Shown: piece by piece, positions 27,040-35,307 of the stretch
How positions within the stretch are numbered: the stretch's first letter is position 1
Layout of the letters: each line of letters opens with the position of its first letter
Assembly (NCBI RefSeq): GCF_000226295.1
Contig: NC_016024.1
Coordinates: 2,525,501 to 2,589,500, forward strand
Length of the DNA: 64,000 bases
Direction of reading: 5' to 3'
DNA from: Chloracidobacterium thermophilum B
Lineage (GTDB): Bacteria > Acidobacteriota > Blastocatellia > Chloracidobacteriales > Chloracidobacteriaceae
Program-made: the position numbers and the translations under genes
Notes under the pieces: model-generated
The model's database searches: none
What the model was told of the DNA's origin: nothing
What the model saw: only the letters and a program-made list of their open reading frames with translations

Positions 27040-28169
27040 CGCAAATATGGCGCTCCCGGCAAAGAGAACGTCTGTGGTGGTGCGTGGTGTGGGGCTGGCT
27101 GCTTCTGAGCAGCGCCACGGCGCTTTCCGGGCCGGCGGCCCCAGGGCAGCGCGTCATGCGCGACGAAACCGCCGGACGGCCGTTTCCCACCCGCGAGTTG
27201 GGCATCCGCCAGAGCTTTTCGCCAAACGCGCCGTGGCCGGCCGACATTGCAGCCGCTGATGAGCGTGCTCTGGCACGGGAATTTGGCGTGACCTGGCTGC
27301 ACCGCGGCCGGCGGGAGGCCATCAGCTTTGTGATGTACCGGTGTCCGAACCAGGGGCGCGCCTTGGGACTGGCCAGGCTGATTGGCGGCGAGGCCCTGGG
27401 CGACACCGTGCTGACGCTCGCCGCTGGTGACGACACAGAAAAACGCGCTGCCGTCCGGTCTTTTCTGCGGGACAAACTCACGGCCTGGCAGGCGACGCTT
27501 CCGCCGGAAGAAACCGATCCACGTCCGGTCGTGCTACGCAAGCTCCCCACCCAGGCCCTCCGGCCCGACACGGAGCACTATGTGGTTGGGGCATTGGGAC
27601 TGGGACGCGCCACCTGGTTGCCGGCCCCGGCTCTGCTGACGCCGCCGGGCAGCGCCTTTGCCTGGGCCGACTACACGCCCGCCGCGCCCTTTGACCACTT
27701 TCTGATCGCTGAATATCCCACGCCGCAGGATGCCACGGCCGCCATGGAAGCCGCCCGGCGGCTGGCTTCGGCCACCTGTCTGGTGGCACGCCGGGGCAAT
27801 TTCATTGTGATTGCCGACGGCATCCGCGACCTGCTCCGCGCGCAGGCGGCGGTGGAGCGCGTTGAGTACGACTATGTTGTACGCTGGCTGGGAGCCCCCC
27901 CACCCCGTTTCGGTACGCCAGCCCGCACACCGCAACAGGACATTCGCAACGTCGGCCAGCTTCTCGTCAGCGTTGCTTCCTTTGTCGTCCTGGCCGGGTT
28001 TGGCATGGTGGTGCTTGGCACAGTGGCCGGCGGGGCATTCTTCTACTGGCGCCGACAGCGGGCCGGCGATGGCTTCATTGCGGCCGACACGATGCTGCGG
28101 CTCGATCTTCACGAAAGCCGGACGCTGCCCGACACCCGGAGGGCGTCCGTCAAGCGGTTGACCGATTGA
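27036..28169 (+). CDS. Uncharacterised membrane-anchored secreted protein
   Basis: This 377-residue protein begins with a basic region and hydrophobic signal (about residues 12-30, ending near ATALSGPAA). It has a large extracytoplasmic domain (about 40-305) and a C-terminal transmembrane helix (about 308-335) before a short basic tail. I do not recognise a catalytic motif; by eye it resembles uncharacterised acidobacterial secreted proteins. It overlaps the PH-domain gene by 4 bp, and its stop overlaps the hydrolase start, so three genes form one operon. Confidence 0.6.
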   Translation: MTQIWRSRQRERLWWCVVWGWLLLSSATALSGPAAPGQRVMRDETAGRPFPTRELGIRQSFSPNAPWPADIAAADERALAREFGVTWLHRGRREAISFVMYRCPNQGRALGLARLIGGEALGDTVLTLAAGDDTEKRAAVRSFLRDKLTAWQATLPPEETDPRPVVLRKLPTQALRPDTEHYVVGALGLGRATWLPAPALLTPPGSAFAWADYTPAAPFDHFLIAEYPTPQDATAAMEAARRLASATCLVARRGNFIVIADGIRDLLRAQAAVERVEYDYVVRWLGAPPPRFGTPARTPQQDIRNVGQLLVSVASFVVLAGFGMVVLGTVAGGAFFYWRRQRAGDGFIAADTMLRLDLHESRTLPDTRRASVKRLTD

Positions 28170-29119
28170 CCACCCAACCAGAGTTTGTATTTGCCACCGA
28201 AAAGTTCTGCCGCCATCTCGATGAGCTTGCCGCACGGGAACGGCGTGAAACTGCCCCGCTCCAACTGGCGGTCCTGGCCACGATGCGCGAGTTTGCCAGC
28301 CGGGCCCGGTTTATCCGGCTGGGCGGTATCCGGCATCACGCCTATGAGTACGGCCCGGTGGACGGCCCTGCCGTGATGCTTCTGCACGGCTGGGACTGTT
28401 CTTCCTACTGGTTCTATCGGCTTGCCCCCGCGCTTGGGCAGCACGGCTTCCGGGTCATTGCCTTCGACTTTCGCGGCCATGGCTTTTCCGACGCCGATCC
28501 ACAGGATGACTACACCCTGCCCACCCTGGCGCAGGATACACTCCGCCTGGCTGACCTGCTGGGCATCCAACGCTTTCACCTGGTGTCGTTTTCGCTCGGT
28601 TCGGCCGTGGCGCTGCTGGTCGGCAGGCTGGCGCCGGAGCGCGTCGGACGCCAGGTGGTGATGAACTTTGGACTCTTTGACTACAGCGCGCTGCGGGCGC
28701 AGCTTTTGCCTCCCATTCTCAAGACGATCTTCGACACCCTTCGGCGCATCCCTTCAAAAACCCTGGTGTATCGCTACGTTTCCCTGACGCTTGCGCAACG
28801 GGAAGTTACGTGGTGCGACGTTGAAATGGGATTCACCAGCCTGGTGTACTGCCATTCCCAGGCCGCTTTTTTAGCCGTTACCGACCTGGTCCGCCAGGAA
28901 CGGGTGGCACAGGTGCAACAAGCCACCGGACAGGCGCATCCGACGCTGGTCATCACGGGCGAATTTGATCCCGTCGTTCCCTTTGCCGACAGCTTACGGC
29001 TGGCCCAGACCATCCCGGTGGCCCGCCTGCACATTCTGCTGCGCACCGGACACCTGGTGCTGTTTGAGCGGCCGGACGACATTGAACGGCTGACCGCCGA
29101 GTGGCTGGCGGCTGACTGA
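28166..29119 (+). CDS. Alpha/beta hydrolase
   Basis: This 317-residue protein has the alpha/beta-hydrolase core: oxyanion region LLHGWDCSSYWF, FDFRGHGFSD, nucleophile Ser in SFSLGSA, acid in GEFDPVVPF and catalytic His in RTGHLVLFE. The substrate is unknown; carboxylic ester or haloalkane-like compounds are possible. The proposed start is a TTG overlapping the preceding stop (TTGA), as no ATG precedes conserved sequence, so the exact N-terminus is uncertain. It is co-directional with the ABC permease gene 40 bp later. Confidence 0.82.
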   Translation: MTTQPEFVFATEKFCRHLDELAARERRETAPLQLAVLATMREFASRARFIRLGGIRHHAYEYGPVDGPAVMLLHGWDCSSYWFYRLAPALGQHGFRVIAFDFRGHGFSDADPQDDYTLPTLAQDTLRLADLLGIQRFHLVSFSLGSAVALLVGRLAPERVGRQVVMNFGLFDYSALRAQLLPPILKTIFDTLRRIPSKTLVYRYVSLTLAQREVTWCDVEMGFTSLVYCHSQAAFLAVTDLVRQERVAQVQQATGQAHPTLVITGEFDPVVPFADSLRLAQTIPVARLHILLRTGHLVLFERPDDIERLTAEWLAAD

Positions 29120-29128
29120 GGCACCGTT

Positions 29129-29158
29129 GGCGCGGAGCCTACCGGCGCGGAGCCTACC
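29129..29158 (+). repeat. 15-bp perfect tandem duplication containing the ribosome-binding site
   Basis: GGCGCGGAGCCTACC occurs twice in direct succession (29129-29143 and 29144-29158). Both copies carry a GGAG core. The second is well placed for the ATG at 29160 and the first is 15 bp too far upstream. Confidence 0.9.
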
Positions 29159-29159
29159 C

Positions 29160-29999
29160 ATGAGAGACGATCTGCGTGGCATCATCGCCCTGACGGCACT
29201 GACCTTCCACGAAGCGCGCCAGCGCAAGGTGCTGCTGCTGGCCTTTCTTCTGGGTCTTCTGTTTCTGGGGCTGTTTGCGTGGGGCGCCCGCGCCACGGCC
29301 CGGCAGGCGGACGACCTGCCGCTGGCCATTGCCCGCATGCAGTTGAATTTTCTGACGCTGGCCGGGCTGTACGTCGTCAACTTCCTCGTTGCTGTCACCG
29401 CTGTGGCGCTGCCGGTGGACACGCTGTCGGGCGACATGGCTTCGGGCATCATCCACACCCTGCTGACGAAGCCGTTGCACCGTGCGGCGATTGTCATCGG
29501 CAAGTGGCTGGGCTTTCTGGCGCTGCTGACGCTCTACTTCAGCTTTATGGCCGGGGGTGTCCTGGGGGCGACGTGGCTGCTGGCTGGGTACGTCCCGCCC
29601 GGCGTCTCTGCCGCCTTTCCTCTGATGTGGCTGGGAGCCGTCGTGCTGCTGACGATGACCATTGCCGGCGGCACACGGCTTTCGACGCTGGCCAACGGCG
29701 TCGTCATTTTCGGGCTGTACGGCATTGCCTTCATTGGCGGCTGGATGGAACGCATCGGGACAGCGCTGGGAAATGCCACGGCGCGGAATCTGGGCATTGT
29801 CTCAAGCCTGCTCGTGCCGACCGAAGTGATGTGGCAATACGCAGCAACTTTCATGCAGCCCGCCCTGCTGCGGCAGGCGGGACTGACGCCCTTTTCGGCA
29901 GCTTCCACACCGTCGCCGCTGATGGTGGTCTGGGCCATAGGCTGCATTGCCGTCAATCTGGCGCTGGCCATGTGGTGGTTTGCCCGGCGCGACCTGTGA
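29160..29999 (+). CDS. ABC-2 type transporter permease subunit
   Basis: This 279-residue integral membrane protein has about six hydrophobic helices. It begins with a helix after FHEARQRKVLLLAFLLG and contains DTLSGDMASGIIHTLLTKPLHR, the re-entrant region typical of ABC-2/NosY-like permeases that export lipids, drugs or assist copper-site assembly. No ATPase gene is adjacent, so its partner is unassigned. The ATG at 29160 follows the second GGAG of the 15-bp duplication. Confidence 0.78.
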   Translation: MRDDLRGIIALTALTFHEARQRKVLLLAFLLGLLFLGLFAWGARATARQADDLPLAIARMQLNFLTLAGLYVVNFLVAVTAVALPVDTLSGDMASGIIHTLLTKPLHRAAIVIGKWLGFLALLTLYFSFMAGGVLGATWLLAGYVPPGVSAAFPLMWLGAVVLLTMTIAGGTRLSTLANGVVIFGLYGIAFIGGWMERIGTALGNATARNLGIVSSLLVPTEVMWQYAATFMQPALLRQAGLTPFSAASTPSPLMVVWAIGCIAVNLALAMWWFARRDL

Positions 30000-31837
<1,838 letters not shown>

Positions 31838-32024
31838 CGGGCAGGCTTTCCGGGCCGCGGCCCATTGGCTGCAAATTCGCTCCAAATGGCTGTTGCACCG
31901 GGTGAAGCCAAAGGCTTACCGTGAAGGTTTGCAGGCCGTGTTGGTTTGCAGAACCTTCACCCCCGTGCCTGATGCAGCCAGCCTGCGTCTTCACTGTGTC
32001 TGTTTTTGGAGGAAAGTAACCCTG
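31838..32024 (+). promoter_or_regulatory. Structured leader before pdxS
   Basis: This 187-bp gap holds several inverted repeats: AAGCC-AAA-GGCTT (31905-31917), and a perfect 9-bp stem GTGAAGGTT/AACCTTCAC (31921-31929 with 31952-31960). The second loop repeats GGTTTGCAG. A strong GGAGG follows just before pdxS. This may be a regulatory 5' leader; no known riboswitch motif was recognised. Confidence 0.4.
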
Positions 32025-32921
32025 ATGCCTGATACCCAGCAGCATGAGATGCGACTCAAAACCGGTCTGGCGGAAATGCTCAAAGGCGGCGTCATCATGG
32101 ATGTCGTCAACGTCGAGCAGGCGCGCATTGCTGAAGAAGCCGGCGCCGTGGCCGTGATGGCGCTGGAGCGCGTCCCGGCCGACATTCGCCGCGATGGCGG
32201 GGTGGCGCGGATGTCCAACCCGCGCATGATCCGCCAGATTATGGAGGCCGTCTCGATTCCCGTCATGGCCAAGGTACGTATCGGACATACGGCTGAGGCC
32301 CAGGTGCTTGAAGCCCTTGGGGTGGACTTCATTGACGAGTCGGAGGTCCTTACTCCGGCCGACCCCTATCATCACGTCAACAAGTTTGCTTTCCGCGTCC
32401 CGTTCGTCTGCGGGGCGACCAACCTGGGTGAGGCGCTGCGCCGCATTGGCGAGGGCGCGGCCATGATTCGGAGCAAAGGGGAAGCCGGGACGGGCAACAT
32501 CATCGAGGCGGTGCGCCACCTGCGGGAAATCCGCCGCGACATCCGCCTGCTGACCGTTCTCGACGAAGACGAGCTGATGGCCGAGGCCAAGCGGCTTCAG
32601 GCCCCCTATGAACTCGTGCGCTACGTGGCGCAGCACGGCAAGCTGCCGGTGCCGCTCTTTGCGGCCGGTGGCGTCGCCACTCCGGCCGATGCGGCGCTTT
32701 GCATGCAACTGGGTGCTGAAACCGTGTTCGTTGGTTCGGGCGTCTTCAAATCCAATGACCCGGCCCGCTTTGCCCGCGCCATCGTCAAAGCCGTGACGTT
32801 TTATCAGGACCCGGCCAAGGTGCTCGAAGCCTGCGAGGAAATCGAAGACGGACAGCCCATGCGCGGGCTGGCAATTGAAACCCTCCCAGCCGAACAGGTG
32901 CTTGCCGCGCGCGGCTGGTAG
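32025..32921 (+). CDS. pdxS: Pyridoxal 5'-phosphate synthase subunit PdxS
   Basis: This 298-residue TIM barrel makes PLP from ribose 5-phosphate, glyceraldehyde 3-phosphate and ammonia. Family motifs are [39 protein letters not shown], the catalytic Lys in VMAKVRIGH, and GEAGTGN. Ammonia comes from the glutaminase PdxT, which is not in the window. The ATG at 32025 has GGAGG 9 bp upstream. An intrinsic terminator lies 55 bp past its stop. Confidence 0.96.
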   Translation: MPDTQQHEMRLKTGLAEMLKGGVIMDVVNVEQARIAEEAGAVAVMALERVPADIRRDGGVARMSNPRMIRQIMEAVSIPVMAKVRIGHTAEAQVLEALGVDFIDESEVLTPADPYHHVNKFAFRVPFVCGATNLGEALRRIGEGAAMIRSKGEAGTGNIIEAVRHLREIRRDIRLLTVLDEDELMAEAKRLQAPYELVRYVAQHGKLPVPLFAAGGVATPADAALCMQLGAETVFVGSGVFKSNDPARFARAIVKAVTFYQDPAKVLEACEEIEDGQPMRGLAIETLPAEQVLAARGW

Positions 32922-32961
32922 CCCAACCTTCCTGACCGTCTGCAAACCCTCGCGGACGGCG

Positions 32962-32992
32962 TTGGACATCCATCCTGGGCGTTGCCTATGCT
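32962..32992 (+). promoter_or_regulatory. Candidate promoter for the dnaE C-terminal gene
   Basis: TTGGAC (32962-32967) and TATGCT (32987-32992) are separated by 19 bp, overlapping the pdxS terminator stem. Transcription would begin near 33000 and give a very short leader. The match is weak and the spacer long. Confidence 0.25.
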
Positions 32993-33019
32993 GTAAAGGC
33001 TTTTCGGCAACGCCCTTTT
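32977..33019 (+). terminator. Rho-independent terminator after pdxS
   Basis: A perfect 10-bp inverted repeat, GGGCGTTGCC (32977-32986) and GGCAACGCCC (33006-33015), has a 19-nt loop and is followed by TTTT (33016-33019). It ends only 7 bp before the first ATG of the dnaE fragment, so pdxS read-through into that gene should be poor. Confidence 0.75.
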
Positions 33020-33035
33020 GTTCTGGATGCCCACG

Positions 33036-34352
33036 ATGTCACTGCGTGAAATCAGAATTACCCGTGTGACACCCGTCGGACCGGCGCCGACCTACAACGT
33101 GACCATGCGGGCACCGCTGCACAACTATTTTGTCAACGACCTTCTGACGGCCAACAGCCACTCGGTCTGCTACGGTGTGCTCGCCTACCGCACGGCCTAT
33201 CTCAAGGCACACTATCCGGCGCACTTCTGGGCGGCGGTGCTGACCAGCGAGCTGAACGACAGCGACAAGGTTGCCCGTTACATCGAGCGGGCACGGGCGC
33301 AGGGCGTCGAAATTCTGCCGCCGGATGTCAACATCAGCGAGCACGGTTTTACGGCGACCGCCGGCCGGATTCGGTTTGGTCTGATGGCCATCAAGGGCAT
33401 CGGGGAAGCCACGGTGGATGCCATCCTCGAAGCCCGCGCGCAAGGCGGTCCGTTCCGTTCGCTGTTTGACTTCACCGAGCGGATTGATCCCAAGACGCTC
33501 AACCGGCGGGTGCTGGAAAGCCTGGTCAAGTCGGGTGCGCTGGACAGCCTGCCGGGGACGCGCGCCCAGAAGTTTGCCGCCATCGAAGCTGCACTCGAAC
33601 AGGGGCTACAGGCGCACCGCGCCGCTGCAGCGGGACAGGTCTCCCTGTTTGACACACTGGCGGCTGACTCCGACCAGCCCCCGGAAACTGAACTGCCCAG
33701 GGTTCCCGACTGGACGGCCGAGGAAAGCCTGGCCGGTGAAAAAGCCACTCTTGGGTTTTACCTGACCGGCCATCCTCTGGCCGGCTTCCGTGAAACCCTG
33801 GCGGCGTTCAAAAGCCTGTCCTACGCCCAACTGGCCGGTCAGACGGCGGGCGATACCGTCAGCATGGGCGGCGTCATCAGCGAATTTACCGTGAAAAACA
33901 CGAAGAAGGGCGACCGCTTTGCCGTCTTCAGCCTCGAAGACGAAACCGGAAGCATCGAGGTCATTGCCTGGCCCGAAACCTTCAGGCGGCTTGGCGAGCA
34001 GGTGGCGGATGGAGCCGCCGTACTGGTCACCGGCCGGCTGGAAATCGAAGACGGCAAGCCGACCAGAATCGTGGCCGAAGCGGCCGAACCGCTGGAAGGG
34101 CTGCGGGAGCGGCATGCCAAAAGCGTCATGCTGCGCTTTGCAGCGGACGCACTCGATACTGCACAACTTGAAAAGCTCCGGGATGTGCTTGACCGCCATC
34201 GCGGAGAACGCCCCCTGATCTTCGTGCTCTCTCTGCCGAATGGTGTGGAAGCCCGCCTTCGCGCGCACCACACCTTCAGCGTGCGGCCCTCACTGGCGCT
34301 CGTGGAAGAACTGCAAGCTGGCTTCCCCGGCTGTACGGTTGTGCTTCAGTGA
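33036..34352 (+). CDS. dnaE: Split-intein C-half fused to DNA polymerase III alpha C-terminal part
   Basis: 438 residues from ATG 33036 (ATG 33027 is also possible). Residues 1-40 look like a split-intein C-fragment: VTPVGPAPTYNVTM then PLHNYFVNDLLTAN, matching intein blocks F and G and ending in Asn40. Ser41 starts the extein at SHSVCYGVLAYRTAYLKAHYP, a conserved DnaE segment normally preceded by FNK. The extein (398 residues) holds helix-hairpin-helix (GIGEATVDAI) and OB-fold regions (FAVFSLEDETGSIEV), matching the last third of DnaE. A TAA at 32994 closes the frame just upstream. The N-terminal polymerase piece with its intein half is not in this window. Confidence 0.88.
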   Translation: MSLREIRITRVTPVGPAPTYNVTMRAPLHNYFVNDLLTANSHSVCYGVLAYRTAYLKAHYPAHFWAAVLTSELNDSDKVARYIERARAQGVEILPPDVNISEHGFTATAGRIRFGLMAIKGIGEATVDAILEARAQGGPFRSLFDFTERIDPKTLNRRVLESLVKSGALDSLPGTRAQKFAAIEAALEQGLQAHRAAAAGQVSLFDTLAADSDQPPETELPRVPDWTAEESLAGEKATLGFYLTGHPLAGFRETLAAFKSLSYAQLAGQTAGDTVSMGGVISEFTVKNTKKGDRFAVFSLEDETGSIEVIAWPETFRRLGEQVADGAAVLVTGRLEIEDGKPTRIVAEAAEPLEGLRERHAKSVMLRFAADALDTAQLEKLRDVLDRHRGERPLIFVLSLPNGVEARLRAHHTFSVRPSLALVEELQAGFPGCTVVLQ

Positions 34353-34386
34353 ACGAAGCGCGCCATTTCTGGACGCAGGTTTGCTT

Positions 34387-35307
34387 ATGACATCCCAGGT
34401 TGTCTCGCCCCAGCCCGAACCGGCAGCACCAACCCCTGAACTGGCAGCGTCGGCCGTCGCGCCGGAGCTGCCGCCGGAATTCAACAGCATCATCAACCTT
34501 CAACTCCCGGTCGAGGATGGTGTCCCCTTGGAAAGCGTCTGGCATCGGCTGCAAATCAATCTGCTCGACGACTGCCTGCACCAGCACTGGCGTGGGCGGA
34601 CGGACTTTTTCGCCAGCGGCAACATGTTTGTGTACTACAGCCTGCAACAGGTGAAGACGATGGAGTACAAGGGGCCGGACTTCTTCGTGGTGAAGGACGT
34701 GGACGGCTCCTTCATCCGTGGGGCGTGGGTGGCCTGGGAGGAAGGCGGACGGCTCCCGGATGTCATCGTCGAGTTGCTCTCGCCTTCAACCCAGGCGGTC
34801 GATCTGGGTCAGAAAAAACAGCTCTACGAGCGGGTCTTTCGGACGGCCGAGTATTTCTGCTACGGCCCTGACCCGACGTTTGGCAAAACGCCGACACTTC
34901 AGGGCTGGGTGCTTGTCCGCGGGCAGTACGAAGCCATTGAACCCGATGCCCGTGGGTGGCTGTGGAGTCACCAGCTTGGAGCCTGGCTCGGTGAGTGGGA
35001 AGGGCAGTACCACGCGATGCAGAATCGGTGGCTGCGACTTTACGACCCCACGGGGCAGCTTATCCCAACCCGGGCCGAAGCGGCGGAAGCCGAGGCCGAA
35101 CGCGCTCAGGCTGAAGCTGAACGCGCTCAGGCCGCAGCCGAGCGTGCTCAGCTGGAAGCCAGACAAGCCCGCGACGAAGCGGAAGCCGAGCGCACCCGCG
35201 CTGAAGCCGCCGAGGCCCGGGCCGCCGCCCTCGCCGCCGAGATAGAGCGTCTGCGGTCCAGTCTGAAGGGAACGGACCAGGGCCCCGGCCTCGACGAACC
35301 GGCCTAG
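34387..35307 (+). CDS. Uma2-family (DUF820) putative endonuclease with coiled-coil tail
   Basis: A 306-residue protein. Residues about 25-220 match the Uma2/DUF820 PD-(D/E)XK-like fold: GPDFFVVKDVDG, then LPDVIVELLSPSTQ and KKQLYERVFRTAEYFCYGP, with EWEGQYHAMQNRWLRLY. The tail (about 225-295) is a coiled coil of Ala/Glu/Arg repeats with units like EAERAQA. Such proteins are common in cyanobacteria and filamentous phototrophs; their function is not established. The ATG at 34387 follows the dnaE fragment by 34 bp. The 3' end overlaps gyrA by 4 bp. Confidence 0.78.
   Translation: MTSQVVSPQPEPAAPTPELAASAVAPELPPEFNSIINLQLPVEDGVPLESVWHRLQINLLDDCLHQHWRGRTDFFASGNMFVYYSLQQVKTMEYKGPDFFVVKDVDGSFIRGAWVAWEEGGRLPDVIVELLSPSTQAVDLGQKKQLYERVFRTAEYFCYGPDPTFGKTPTLQGWVLVRGQYEAIEPDARGWLWSHQLGAWLGEWEGQYHAMQNRWLRLYDPTGQLIPTRAEAAEAEAERAQAEAERAQAAAERAQLEARQARDEAEAERTRAEAAEARAAALAAEIERLRSSLKGTDQGPGLDEPA

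Noticed and set aside
33018-34352. Simple truncated dnaE pseudogene
   Set aside because: The junction falls exactly at a known kind of intein splice context, with block F/G-like residues and an intact downstream frame through all C-terminal domains.
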